Below are positions 53,532 through 63,134 of a stretch of DNA of 64,000 nucleotides, piece by piece. Numbering within the stretch: position 1 is the first letter of the stretch; each line of letters begins with the position of its first letter. The translations under genes and the position numbers were made by a program. Under the pieces are notes generated by a model. It was not told the DNA's origin, searched no databases, and worked only from the letters and a program-made list of their open reading frames with translations. The stretch comes from Rhizobium sp. WYJ-E13 (GTDB lineage Bacteria; Pseudomonadota; Alphaproteobacteria; Rhizobiales; Rhizobiaceae), in contig NZ_CP076855.1 of the NCBI RefSeq assembly GCF_018987265.1, forward strand, positions 124,001-188,000, written 5' to 3'.

Positions 53532-54416
53532 GTGTACGCATCCATCAACGGGACTGAGATTTTCTTCGACATAGAAGGCGGCGGGCTCCGTGAAATCGAC
53601 GGCAGGCTTTATGAGCATCCGACGATTTTCGTCCTTCATGGGGGGTTAGGCTTCGACCACGGCTATCTTCGTGATGGTCTAAGTCGCCTAAGCGACATAG
53701 CTCAGATAGTCTACGTCGACCTACGGGGACAGGGCAGATCCGGTCGCCCCCCTCTTGCAACTTCGACTTTGGAGGCCATGGCGGACGACGTGGCTGAACT
53801 GATCAGGTACCTCGGCGTGCGGAAGCCATACCTGTTCGGCCATTCCGCTGGCGGTTTCGTTGCGATGTTGCTTGCATTGCGGAACCCTGGACTTATTGGT
53901 GGGCTGATTTTGTCGGGGACGTCGCCCACGGTCGCGCCGGTCCGGGATGAAAGCGGCGAACCTGCTCCCTCTCTCGCCGACAGGGCCTCTCCTGATGCAC
54001 TAGCGGCGGCCGCAAAAGTCTTCTCCGGAGAGATCACTATGGATACCGTAGCGACGTTCTTCGACAAAGTTGGACCCTACTATGCCGGACCGGACCATCC
54101 CGAATTGACCGCGCGTTTGATGCGTCCCACGACACAGAACGTGGATATGATGCGTCATTTCATGACCAAGCTTGCGCCGACCTACGACCTCATGGAGCGG
54201 CTTTCGGAAATAGCTCCGCCTGTGCTCGTGCTCGTAGGCGCTTATGACTGGGTCTGCCCGCCACGAGCGGGCCGGGCGATCGCAAACGGCGTACAACACG
54301 GCAAGCTGGTCGAATTCCAACATTCCGGGCATTTCGTGTTTTCTGAAGAACCATCAAAGTTCCGATCTGAAATCGAGGACTTTTTCGCAAGCAGCACCGC
54401 GCCCGGCTGGTATTAG
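53532..54416 (+). CDS. Alpha/beta-fold hydrolase (proline iminopeptidase-like)
   Basis: A 294-residue alpha/beta hydrolase: oxyanion-hole HGG (LHGGLGFDHG), nucleophile elbow GHSAGG with the Ser, acidic residue in AYDWVCPP and catalytic His in HSGHFVF. Such enzymes cleave esters, amides or C-C bonds. GTG at 53532 has AAGGA 9 nt upstream. It follows the PanE-like gene by 34 nt and may form an operon with it. It overlaps the end of the opposing pseudogene by 4 nt. Substrate unknown. Confidence 0.86.
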   Translation: MYASINGTEIFFDIEGGGLREIDGRLYEHPTIFVLHGGLGFDHGYLRDGLSRLSDIAQIVYVDLRGQGRSGRPPLATSTLEAMADDVAELIRYLGVRKPYLFGHSAGGFVAMLLALRNPGLIGGLILSGTSPTVAPVRDESGEPAPSLADRASPDALAAAAKVFSGEITMDTVATFFDKVGPYYAGPDHPELTARLMRPTTQNVDMMRHFMTKLAPTYDLMERLSEIAPPVLVLVGAYDWVCPPRAGRAIANGVQHGKLVEFQHSGHFVFSEEPSKFRSEIEDFFASSTAPGWY

Positions 54417-55129
54417 TCGTCGCGGAAGTGCGCCTGCACTTGCGGGAACGTGACGACCAAAAGGCGGACCGCGTCAGCGACCCGGTCCGCCTCTTGCGTA
54501 TTTCGAAGATATCGAACTCCATCGAAACGATTCGTCCGACCGTTCGATCTGATAGCCGCGGATGTGGCGACCGTGATAAGCCCGTTACCAAGAGGGATCC
54601 AGGGACTCTCACCGGTCACGTTTGCTGGGGATGCAATCCGCTTCGTTATGGATCGCCATCGGTCCAGGCTCGCGTCCTCAAGCTTAGCTGCGAGCCGTTG
54701 CTCGAAAAGTTCAACGCGTTCGGCTTCATCTTAATCGTCAAGGATTGCGCCGTCGATCCATTATTCGAACAGATTCATGGCGACGTCGTAAATTCGGCTG
54801 TCTTGCACAGTTCGTGGGAACAGTTCGTCCTGATGCGACGCTATGTAATTCGAAAATTTCTCTGCGTATTCGTCAAGCTGCCCGCACGCCGTGTTTCCGA
54901 GTTCCGCCCTGAACGACTTGATGATCACCTCCCATGGTACATTATGGATATCACCGGAGTCGAAAATCACGAGACCGACTGGATGGTGGTTCGACAACTG
55001 GAAAATCTTGTTATCGCCGGTGAAGTGGCGTTCTTCCCGCCTCCCATCGTAGACACCGGTAGCAGTCGTGGCTGAATCTGCGGCAAGCACGACGGCTAGC
55101 CGATTCATGATGCAAATTTCCGATGTCAT
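54413..55129 (-). pseudogene. Ntn-hydrolase/proteasome-like hypothetical gene with two in-frame TAA codons
   Basis: GGAGG 5 nt before an ATG starts a 239-codon frame. The first part, TSEICIMNRLAVVLAADSATT, then GDNKIFQLSNHHPVGLVIFD and VPWEVIIKSFRAEL, resembles a widespread hypothetical family with Ntn-type N-terminal sequence. The frame is interrupted by TAA at codons 123 (54761-54763) and 133 (54731-54733), yet continues as ordinary protein sequence (LFEQRLAAKLEDASLDRWR) to a TGA-type end at 54413. Both stops follow acidic stretches and differ from CAA by one transition, so two Gln codons were probably lost. The simplest reading is a recent pseudogene. The product ends overlapping the convergent hydrolase gene. 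Confidence 0.7.
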
Positions 55130-55491
55130 GCAACCCTCCGGTCAATAACGGGAAGCGCGATTCTAAGTTCGCTTGCAAGTAGTATGAACAACAGATTCAG
55201 TCTCGACTGTCCGTCGTTAGTAGCCGTAAGTTCAAACCCATTTTCAAGGTTTGATCGTTTCATCTAAGGAAGAGTCCTGAGCGCGCCATCAGGACCATGA
55301 GAAGAAAACCATCCACTACGCTCTACTGTGGCGGGGATGCAAACCCATCTGGATCGCCCACTTCTGAAGAAACGGATTTGATGAGGCTATCCAGCGCTCT
55401 CCTGACTCCAGCATTCTTCACCCGAGCGAGGTCGCCGGAGGGGTACATAACGTCTGATCGGCGCCATTTTCAAAAACTCAATCCTCCCTCC
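55130..55491. other. Intergenic stretch with a small inverted repeat
   Basis: No convincing gene. GTCCTGA-N8-TCAGGAC at 55274-55295 is a perfect 7-bp-arm inverted repeat with no T-tract, so an operator-like role is possible but unsupported. Confidence 0.4.
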
Positions 55492-55725
55492 TTAATCGAC
55501 GGGCGGGCCGTCGGGGCTAGTTTCGATAGCGAAGCTCGAAGTCTGCGCGCCTGGTCCGAAGAGCATAAGCCTGTGGATTGCCGACCTGACCTCATCGCAC
55601 GAACCGAAATGTTGATTGTCCAGATCGTGCACGTGGAACTTCACCGCAATGAACCTCAAACGGTTGTCGTTTGGCACGACGATGCCGACGGGCTCTCCCG
55701 CATACTCAATCACTTCTTTCTTCAT
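55492..55725 (-). CDS. Small conserved-type hypothetical protein
   Basis: A 77-residue protein: MKKEVIEYAGEPVGIVVPND, RLRFIAVKFHVHDLDNQHF and CDEVRSAIHRLM. The alternating strand pattern and the lysine-acidic ends suggest a compact alpha/beta protein; I think similar small proteins occur widely in Rhizobium, without known function. GGAG 5 nt before the ATG supports it. A longer plus-strand frame over the same bases has no such support. Confidence 0.55.
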   Translation of the reverse strand: MKKEVIEYAGEPVGIVVPNDNRLRFIAVKFHVHDLDNQHFGSCDEVRSAIHRLMLFGPGAQTSSFAIETSPDGPPVD

Positions 55726-56463
55726 TAGGACTCCAGCTTGCCAGGGGGCAGGCGATTGATTTGTAAAGGGCTCATCGTCATTGGGTGCTCCTGCCGGATC
55801 TCCCCGCCCAATGCAGACGGAGCGTCTGGCACGGGCATGTCGAATACCTGAGGCATAGGCATCCGAGCGTCGAACACATTCTGATTAAGCATTGCGCCGT
55901 CGAAAGGGCAGCCGCAATGTTGGCAACTGGACGGCAGACTTGGTCCATCACCGGCTTGACGTCATCTACCATCGATGATGGGCAGCCACCGCTGCCTTTA
56001 GACAAGCAGCAAAGCCGAGCCGCCCATCATCGGAAATCTCTGGAACATTGCTCCGGCCGAAATCCACTCAAGGACGCACCCTAAGGATCTGCCGGTGGCT
56101 CGAAAATGGTCATAGTTGGCAATGGATCATTGAATTTAAAGGAACGGTCGCGGGCTTTACGCCGGCGATACTCACCTCATATCAACAGGAGAGCTTTGTT
56201 CCGCTGGCAGTCCTCCGTTGCCGGTTGGAAAGACAAACGATCGCCCGTCATGGATAACGCGCCAATGACAGGATTAACCCAATTTGGCGGAAATGTCATG
56301 GGCCGGAAATGTGCCGTGGCGACTATGGAACATTCCGCGTGGGGTAGCGAACGAGCCGAAGATGACCGCCTCTGTGCCTCGACGGTATCAGACCCGCAAG
56401 TGGGCGGGTCAACTTTGTAAGCTCAGAGTCCACATACAGTAACTTCGATTAGAGGTGTCAAAC
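55726..56463. other. Intergenic stretch without a convincing gene
   Basis: About 0.7 kb of overlapping short frames, none with domain or ribosome-binding support. The promoter of the GMC oxidoreductase presumably lies near its right end. Confidence 0.45.
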
Positions 56464-58050
56464 ATGACTGAAACGACCGCTACGTTCAAGGCCGGAGACC
56501 AGGAGCTTAAGCTAGAGCCTCGGTACGATTTTATCGTTTGCGGCTCAGGGTCTTCTGGATCGGCGCTCGCAGGAAGGCTGGCTGAGAACGGCAATGCAAG
56601 CGTTCTAGTCCTGGAGGCAGGCGGCGGCGACAATGTCGACGATATCATGAACCCGGCAGCATGGCCCAAGCTTAGAGGCGGGACCCATGAATGGGGCTAC
56701 AAGGCTTTGGCCAATCCCGCGCTCCACGGGCGCACGATCCCCATGGCTATGGGCAAGGTCCTTGGCGGTGGTTCCAGCATCAATGTGATGGTGTGGTCGC
56801 GTGGACACAAGCAAGACTGGGATCATTTCGCATCAGAAGCCGACGACCCCTCTTGGAGTTATCAGGCAATCCTTCGTCTTTATAAACGGATCGAAGATTG
56901 GCACGGGGCGGCTGATGCATCTCGCCGTGGTACATCAGGCCCCGTCTATCTGGGTTCTTCCAAAGCTCCAGCACCGCTGGCACAAGCTGCAACCGAGGCA
57001 TTTGTCTCGGCAGGCTTGACCCAGTACGACGATGCCAATGGAATTATGATGGAAAAGGAAGGTGGCATAGCACCGACGAATACCATTATTCGCAATGGCA
57101 AGCGGCAATCGATATTCCGCAGCTATCTTTATCCGATCCGTGATCAAGCCAATCTTACCTTAGTCACAGGGGCCTTGATGACCAAGGTTGTCATAGACGG
57201 GAGGAAAGCCACTGCGGTGGAGTTCCTGCTGAACGGTGACCTGCATCGAGTGGAAGCCAATTGCGAAATTATCCTTTCGCTTGGTGCGATCAACACACCG
57301 AAGATCCTTATGCTTTCTGGCGTCGGGAATACGGATCATCTTAAAGCCATCGGGATCGTAGCAAAACAGCACCTTCCTGGCGTCGGAGAGAACTTCCAAG
57401 ACCATTTCATGGCGCCCTGCGTCTGGCAAGCTCCTGAAGCCCTCGCCTGGAGTGATAGTCTTACCGACGCAACAGCGATCTGGAAAAGTGATCCAAAGCT
57501 GGACAGGCCAGATTTCCAGTCATTTGTCGTAACCGCCGGGTATGCAAGTCCTCAAGCCGCGGCTCAGCCGCTCCCCCCGAATTGCTGGTCTTTGACCACA
57601 GCGATCCTGCGAACGGCGAGCCCAGGTAGGCTGCGCCTTCAGGCAGAAGATCCCTTCCGGCCGCCTGATATCGACACGCATTTTCTGGCGAGCGACGAGG
57701 ACAAGCGCCGCCTACGAATGTGCATCGAGTTCTGTAGAGATGTCGGGAACGACCCGGCGCTTGCACCGTTCAGACAGAGAGAAATTCTTCCAGGTTCTTC
57801 GGCGGCTGAGGCGGTAGACAACCTGATGCGCAACGGTACGGTCAGCCACTCGCACCAGAGTTGCACCGCGAAGATGGGTCGCGATGATATGTCTGTCGTG
57901 GATGGACAGCTGCGCGTGTATGGAATTGACAACCTCCGCGTAGCCGATGCGTCAATCATGCCTCGCATCACCACCGGAAATACGATGGCACCGTGTGTAG
58001 TCATAGGAGAACGCGCGGCTGAGATTCTCCAGGCACGTTACTCGATCTAG
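56464..58050 (+). CDS. GMC-family flavin oxidoreductase (choline dehydrogenase-like)
   Basis: A 528-residue FAD-dependent alcohol oxidase/dehydrogenase. FAD motif DFIVCGSGSSGSALAGRL near residue 25; signature GGGSSINVMVWSRGHKQDWD; second GMC signature LGAINTPKILMLSGVG; catalytic-end block SHSHQSCTAKMG then DNLRVADASIMPRITTGNTMAPCVVIGERAA. It oxidises an alcohol group with electrons going to FAD and then quinone or oxygen. ATG at 56464 has GAGG 8 nt upstream. It stands convergent to a LysR gene. Substrate unknown. Confidence 0.87.
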   Translation: MTETTATFKAGDQELKLEPRYDFIVCGSGSSGSALAGRLAENGNASVLVLEAGGGDNVDDIMNPAAWPKLRGGTHEWGYKALANPALHGRTIPMAMGKVLGGGSSINVMVWSRGHKQDWDHFASEADDPSWSYQAILRLYKRIEDWHGAADASRRGTSGPVYLGSSKAPAPLAQAATEAFVSAGLTQYDDANGIMMEKEGGIAPTNTIIRNGKRQSIFRSYLYPIRDQANLTLVTGALMTKVVIDGRKATAVEFLLNGDLHRVEANCEIILSLGAINTPKILMLSGVGNTDHLKAIGIVAKQHLPGVGENFQDHFMAPCVWQAPEALAWSDSLTDATAIWKSDPKLDRPDFQSFVVTAGYASPQAAAQPLPPNCWSLTTAILRTASPGRLRLQAEDPFRPPDIDTHFLASDEDKRRLRMCIEFCRDVGNDPALAPFRQREILPGSSAAEAVDNLMRNGTVSHSHQSCTAKMGRDDMSVVDGQLRVYGIDNLRVADASIMPRITTGNTMAPCVVIGERAAEILQARYSI

Positions 58051-58345
58051 CAGCAACCGACGGTACCATCAGACGCGTGGCTAGACGGTCAGGCGACCCC
58101 GAAAAGCGCATCAATGGATCCGGCCCATTCTCGTGCTGCGACACTATGTGCCCTCAGATGGGAGTGCGCCGCATTCGGGCGGCGCCACGTTGTCATTCGA
58201 TGACATGTCCGAGATGATGGGTATGACGGTCCCGCCCGTTCGAGCAGGCTGACGCTGTCCGTCAAAGTGCTCGGATCTCGCCACGACAATCGACCATGCA
58301 GTTGCCAATCAGTTGCTGCTGGATGGACAGGTCGAAAACGCATGC

Positions 58346-59284
58346 TCATCCCGAGCATGCCCGAACTGATCTGCATGCGCAAAATCCGTCGTTTGCGCGA
58401 GGTCGCCCTTTCGCCGCAAGCGACCAATCCTGCATGCGCATGATTTTCACGAACGATTCCAATGCAGGGGAGTATTTGCGGCCTTGGACAACGAGCAGCC
58501 TGACCTGCCGCGTAATCGGATCTGCTTCCAGAGGTACAGAAACGAGCTCGGACAGTCGAGGCATGTGCTCTGGCGCCAAGATTATTCCAAAGCCTGCCGC
58601 CGCCAAGTGCTGGAGATGGCTTTCTTGAGGACTGCTTGTAGTTCGGTCCGCAGTGTTGAAGAAAGCTTGGTCATCTTGCGAATCCAAGTCGCAATGCGCC
58701 CGGCGGAGTATGGCTGTCGATTGCAAATCTGTCGCGGTGAGTTTGGGTCTGTTGGCCAGGCCGTGATTTGCGGAAAGCACTGCGACGTAACGCTCCTCGA
58801 AAAGGACCCACTCGTCGATGCGCGATGGCTTGACCTCCAGCCCCCCGACCAGCGCAGCATGAATATCACCGCGTAGAAGCATGTCCAAAAGAGCGGCACA
58901 ACGCGCCTCAAGCAACTCCACCTGCAAGCTGGGAAATTGTGAGTTGAGCGTTCGCAGGGGGCCGACGAGAAGCGAGGCGGAAACGCTGGGCACGAGACCG
59001 ATTTTCAGTTGAGCGATCTCTCTTTGCGTGAATTCGCGGGCACGACCTTGGATCAAGGTTTGTGAGGCGAGCATATCCTCGAACATTGGCAACAGCTCCC
59101 TGCCCAGATCTGTCAGGTGCGTCAGCTGTCGCTCTCTATAGATCAGGGGACTGCCAAGCTCCTGTTCCAGTCTCTGGACGCCCTTCGTCAAGGCTGGCTG
59201 AGAGACTGAACAGGCTTCTGCTGCGCGTGTAAAATTAAGCGACCTCGCCAGCGCGACGAAATATTTGACCTGGTGCAATTCCAT
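58346..59284 (-). CDS. LysR-family transcriptional regulator
   Basis: A 312-residue LysR protein with HTH (LHQVKYFVALARSLN, recognition helix SQPALTKGVQRLEQ) and an effector domain with LLRGDIHAALVGGLEV. The last 20 residues are Cys/Arg-rich (FCACRSVRACSG) and unlike the family, perhaps a frame drift at the 3' end. It lies downstream of the Dpp-like genes on the same strand and converges on the GMC oxidoreductase gene. Target unknown. Confidence 0.85.
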   Translation of the reverse strand: MELHQVKYFVALARSLNFTRAAEACSVSQPALTKGVQRLEQELGSPLIYRERQLTHLTDLGRELLPMFEDMLASQTLIQGRAREFTQREIAQLKIGLVPSVSASLLVGPLRTLNSQFPSLQVELLEARCAALLDMLLRGDIHAALVGGLEVKPSRIDEWVLFEERYVAVLSANHGLANRPKLTATDLQSTAILRRAHCDLDSQDDQAFFNTADRTTSSPQESHLQHLAAAGFGIILAPEHMPRLSELVSVPLEADPITRQVRLLVVQGRKYSPALESFVKIMRMQDWSLAAKGRPRANDGFCACRSVRACSG

Positions 59285-59582
59285 GAAGGCTACAATTCCC
59301 TAACTCTACCCGCTGCGGCTTTTCGTCCAGTGATCGATCCAGCATAAGCCTCCGATTGGTATGTTAGAGCCATCAGGACCCATTCAGCTGAGTGACCAGT
59401 TCAAGCCCTTCATGAGCAGCAGGTCAGGTCACCGGCTTCAGGCCCCTTATAATGGGTTCACGATACTTGCAGTTAAGTCCCGATCCTTTGCCAAGTTCAA
59501 GCCCAAATGCGAGCGTTGGCGACCCAATTTTGGTTGTTCTTCCTCCCCTCACGTCGGTCCACGCATGGAGCAGCCGAGACCG

Positions 59583-60479
59583 TCATCGCTGCGTTGGGTC
59601 GAGAAGGTCTCGCAACGCCTCCCCGAGTTGGTTGAAACCAGCTGAAGCAAGACAGATTGCAATTCCAGGAGCGATTGGAACCCACCACTGTTGAAGAAGC
59701 GCACCACGCGATGCTGACACCATTGTACCCCATTCCGGCACGGGTGGCTGCACGCCCACGCCGACGAAACCAAGTGTCGCGACAGTGAGAATTATCCCGC
59801 CGGCATCCAGGCTAAAACGGATAACGATGTTTGAAATGCACATTGGCACGACATGACGAAGCACCACTCTACCTGGACCAGCTCCAAGGAGACGGACAGC
59901 CGCAATATAGTCCGTTCTTCTGACGGCCCTTGCGTCCGCCCGAGCCATGCGCGCATAGATGGGCCATGTGGTAACGGAGATGGCAATGATCGCGGCTTCT
60001 ATCCCGGGATTCATCACTGATACAAGAGCCAGGACCAAAGCCAGACGGGGAAACGACATGATCACGTCGGTTGCCCGCATTAGGATCGCGTCCAGAAGAC
60101 CTCCGATATATCCCGCAAGTGCCCCAACCAACAATCCGGTCGTACATGCAAAGATGCCGACCGTGGCCAGAATCGTGAACGTTATTCGGCCTCCATACAG
60201 CAGTCGCGATAATACGTCGCGCCCCAGTTCATCTGTCCCCAGCCAATGCGACGTCGAGGGATATGCAAGCCGCTGGGACAAATTTTGAGCTTCCGGATCG
60301 AGGGATACCAGGAGAGGTGCAGCAATCGAGGCGCCTATCATTGTCATGACTAACAGGCTTGCCACAACGCCGGCCCGATTGCGGATGAAGTGAAGGAAAG
60401 ACTGATGCAGAAAGATAACGTGCGCTTGCGTTCTTGAAGACGGGGGTTCCGCGCGCAGCCAGTTCACAGGACTCTTCAA
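59583..60479 (-). CDS. Dpp/Opp-type ABC transporter permease (DppC-like)
   Basis: A 298-residue permease: N-terminal membrane segment then HWLGTDELGRDVLSRLLYGGRIT, the standard DppC/OppC sequence, then the membrane domain with the EAA-like loop AAVRLLGAGPGRVVLRHVVP. It begins with a TTG codon (TTGA overlap with the dppB stop) and has GAGG 5 nt upstream. It forms the membrane pore with the DppB-like protein. No ATPase gene follows within 300 nt. Confidence 0.87.
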   Translation of the reverse strand: MKSPVNWLRAEPPSSRTQAHVIFLHQSFLHFIRNRAGVVASLLVMTMIGASIAAPLLVSLDPEAQNLSQRLAYPSTSHWLGTDELGRDVLSRLLYGGRITFTILATVGIFACTTGLLVGALAGYIGGLLDAILMRATDVIMSFPRLALVLALVSVMNPGIEAAIIAISVTTWPIYARMARADARAVRRTDYIAAVRLLGAGPGRVVLRHVVPMCISNIVIRFSLDAGGIILTVATLGFVGVGVQPPVPEWGTMVSASRGALLQQWWVPIAPGIAICLASAGFNQLGEALRDLLDPTQR

Positions 60480-61489
60480 CGCAACCTCGGGTCTACAAGA
60501 GCGCCACAGACGTCCGCTGCGCGATTAAGGGCAAGATAGAAGAGTCCTATGACTAATGTTGTTCCAAGAACAGCGTTCATGTCGGCATTCAAAAGGGATG
60601 TCGTCAAATATTTGCCAATCCCGGGCCAACTGAAGAGGGTCTCCGTCACCAGCGCACCCTCTAGCAGATTGGCGTAGGCAATGACGATCATGGCGATAAG
60701 TTTGCCGGCGACATTTGGAAGCCCGTGTCGCGTGACAGCCTGGACCGGGGACAGGCCCTTCGCAAGTGCTGCCGTCATATACTCGGTGCTCAAAGTTTCC
60801 AGGATGAAGGCCCTGATCATCGGAGCAAGCACGGACAGGGCCATGAATGCGAGGAGCGAGGCTGGTAAAGCAATATGGGCCGCACTGTCCAAAAATGCAG
60901 CCCAATTGCGCTCCAACAGCGTGTCCACCATCAACAAGCCGGTCACCGGCTCAACCACGCCATCAAACATCACCCCTGATCTTCCCGATCCCGGTGCAAT
61001 CCCCAATCTGACGTAGAAGAAGAGCAGAAAAAGCATTCCCAGGAAAAAAGCAGGAAAAGACTGACCGATCAGGCATACGGCCCGAAAAGCCCTGTCCCAA
61101 GTCGATCGTTGCTGCAATGCCGCCCAGATTCCCGCCGGGACAGCGATCGCGGTCGCGATCAAAAGTGCAGTCGTTGCGAGTTCGAAGGTCGCAGGAAAAA
61201 ACCTAGCAAGGTCTTCCAATACCGGACGAGACGTCATGACAGACGAGCCGAAATCCCCCCTCCCGATTTTGCCCAGATAACTCATGAATTGCCAGGCCAG
61301 CGGCTGATCGAGGCCCAGTTGCTCGCGTATCGCGGCGACAGCGGAAGCGGAAGCGTGGTCTCCCGCGATCGCCAGGGCCGGATCGATCGGCATGATACGG
61401 CCGATAAAGAACGTCACGAGAAGGAGACCGAGTATTGTACCGGCGATCGTGGTGAGTGCGTTTGCGGCCGCTACCGCGAATCGTTTCAC
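60476..61489 (-). CDS. Dpp/Opp-type ABC transporter permease (DppB-like)
   Basis: A 337-residue permease with the family N-terminus (ALAIAGDHASASAVAAIREQLGLDQPLAWQF in two stretches), several membrane helices, an EAA-type loop near AVTRHGLPNVAGKLIAM, and ETLFSWPGIGKYLTTSLLN at the C-terminus. GTG start overlapping the binding-protein stop by 4 nt. Together with the downstream gene it would import peptides, nickel, sugars or other small molecules; the ATPase partner is not in the window. Confidence 0.87.
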   Translation of the reverse strand: MKRFAVAAANALTTIAGTILGLLLVTFFIGRIMPIDPALAIAGDHASASAVAAIREQLGLDQPLAWQFMSYLGKIGRGDFGSSVMTSRPVLEDLARFFPATFELATTALLIATAIAVPAGIWAALQQRSTWDRAFRAVCLIGQSFPAFFLGMLFLLFFYVRLGIAPGSGRSGVMFDGVVEPVTGLLMVDTLLERNWAAFLDSAAHIALPASLLAFMALSVLAPMIRAFILETLSTEYMTAALAKGLSPVQAVTRHGLPNVAGKLIAMIVIAYANLLEGALVTETLFSWPGIGKYLTTSLLNADMNAVLGTTLVIGLFYLALNRAADVCGALVDPRLR

Positions 61490-63081
61490 GTTTTTCGCAA
61501 GCCTTCATATCGCGTATAGGCAGGCATCGGACCGAGAACCATTCCACTCGTCTCTTCTCGAACCATAGCGACGGCCTTGCGTTGCAACAAGAATGCGAAT
61601 GGCGCCCGCTCCCAAAAGAGCCGCTGCATCGACTGATAGCGTTCAATCCGAGCCGCTGCGTCTACTTCCCTTGCGGCAATCTCGACTGATGCGCTCAATT
61701 CCGCGTCTTGAAAGTGACTCCGCCAGGCGATCATCTTGAAGGCGCTTTCATCGCGATCATCCGTGTTCTGGCAAAATGCCTGGGCATTCGAATGCGGATC
61801 GAAATAATCGGCATTCCAGACGAGGAGCGCGAGTTGATGATTTCGGGCTCGTGTTTTCGTCACGACCTGTTTCTGCTCGCCTGGCAAAAGCGAGACGGTA
61901 ATGCCAATCTCCCTGAGATTTTGCTGAACGGCCTGGGCGATTTCGGCATAGGGAGACGCGGCATAATGATCCATCGCGATGGAAAAACCTTCGGCCAGTC
62001 CAGCTTCCGCCAACAAGGCCTTTGCTTTTGCGACGTCGCGCCTGAAAGGGGTCTCGTTCAACGCACCTGCCACACCGCTCGGAAGGAATGACTGGGAAAC
62101 ATCCCACACGAGCGGCGTGAGATTTTGAGCGATCCCCTCGTAGTCGATTGCCCATTTGACGGCCTGCTGGACGGCGTTCTTCGCGAATTCCGGAACAGAG
62201 ACGTTCATCGCGATATAAAGGGATGTGAGCTGCGTCTGCGAGACGGCGTGAAATTGGGTTGACGATGTCAAGGATCTCAACCTGTCAGAACCGAGGTCTC
62301 TCGCAATATCAACGTCGCCTTGCTGCAGAGCGAGATATTGAGCCTCAGGATCTTTGATGTGGCGCACCACCAGCCTCTTGACGGCGAGGGAGCCAGCAAA
62401 ATGGGGATTGGCTTCCAAGATAACCCGATCGCTGGCCGTCCACGAAACGAGCCTGAAAGGCCCAGCCCCTGCGGAATTGGTTTTCAGCCATCCATTGCCC
62501 AGATCGCCGCCCTGCTGGTTTGCCAAGGCCCGCTCCTTTTCCACGATAGCACATGGATTAGACGTCAAACATGACAGGACGAAACTTGGTGCCTGAGGAC
62601 TCGGCAGCGTGATCTCGAGAGTATGATCGTCCTTTGCAACAATGAGTTCTTCTACATTAGCGGCGGTGAAGCCGAATTGAGCGATGATGAAGGCAGGCGA
62701 TTTGTTCAGTACGATCAGTCTTTTGAGAGAGAACACCGCGTCATGGGCCGTCAAAGCTCGGCCGCTATCAAAAAGGCAGTCTTTTCGGAGATTGAAAGTC
62801 AACACACGCCCGTCGGGGCTGATTGACCAACTTTCTGCGACATCACCGACGATCTCGCTCGGATTTACCACGTCGGGACGGACAAGTTTGCAATAGCAGT
62901 TTCCTTCAAGTTCGTTGGCCGAGGCTTCGAAAGATTCTCCAGGATCGAAGGAAATCATATCGTCAATTTGTTGTGCGATGACGACGACATCGGTCAATGC
63001 CTCAGCGTTCGCCCGAGCCAAAAGCGAATATGTAAATGGCAAGGCAGCAGCCGTACCCAGCAGTGTTCGGCGCGAAAGCAT
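61486..63081 (-). CDS. Dpp/Opp-type periplasmic substrate-binding protein
   Basis: A 531-residue family-5 extracellular solute-binding protein. Signal peptide MLSRRTLLGTAAALPFTYSLLARANA has a twin-arginine-like SRRTLL, so Tat export is possible. Mature sequence contains YLALQQGDVDIARDLG and WAIDYEGIAQNL, which are typical lobes of SBP_bac_5. The start at 63081 has GAGGGG 5 nt upstream; the ORF runs to 63195 with no homology. It leads the three-gene transporter. The ligand cannot be named. Confidence 0.87.
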   Translation of the reverse strand: MLSRRTLLGTAAALPFTYSLLARANAEALTDVVVIAQQIDDMISFDPGESFEASANELEGNCYCKLVRPDVVNPSEIVGDVAESWSISPDGRVLTFNLRKDCLFDSGRALTAHDAVFSLKRLIVLNKSPAFIIAQFGFTAANVEELIVAKDDHTLEITLPSPQAPSFVLSCLTSNPCAIVEKERALANQQGGDLGNGWLKTNSAGAGPFRLVSWTASDRVILEANPHFAGSLAVKRLVVRHIKDPEAQYLALQQGDVDIARDLGSDRLRSLTSSTQFHAVSQTQLTSLYIAMNVSVPEFAKNAVQQAVKWAIDYEGIAQNLTPLVWDVSQSFLPSGVAGALNETPFRRDVAKAKALLAEAGLAEGFSIAMDHYAASPYAEIAQAVQQNLREIGITVSLLPGEQKQVVTKTRARNHQLALLVWNADYFDPHSNAQAFCQNTDDRDESAFKMIAWRSHFQDAELSASVEIAAREVDAAARIERYQSMQRLFWERAPFAFLLQRKAVAMVREETSGMVLGPMPAYTRYEGLRKT

Positions 63082-63134
63082 GAAATCCCCTCTTCTACTA
63101 GCTATTAGTCGATAATCAGATCTGGCCGCACCAA

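Noticed and set aside
54731..54763. Stop-codon recoding at the two TAA codons
   Set aside because: No selenocysteine-type or other recoding signal is visible and TAA is not a known recoded codon here; a pseudogene is simpler.
55297..55728. Plus-strand 143-codon frame
   Set aside because: Covers the smaller minus-strand gene with a good ribosome-binding site and has none itself.
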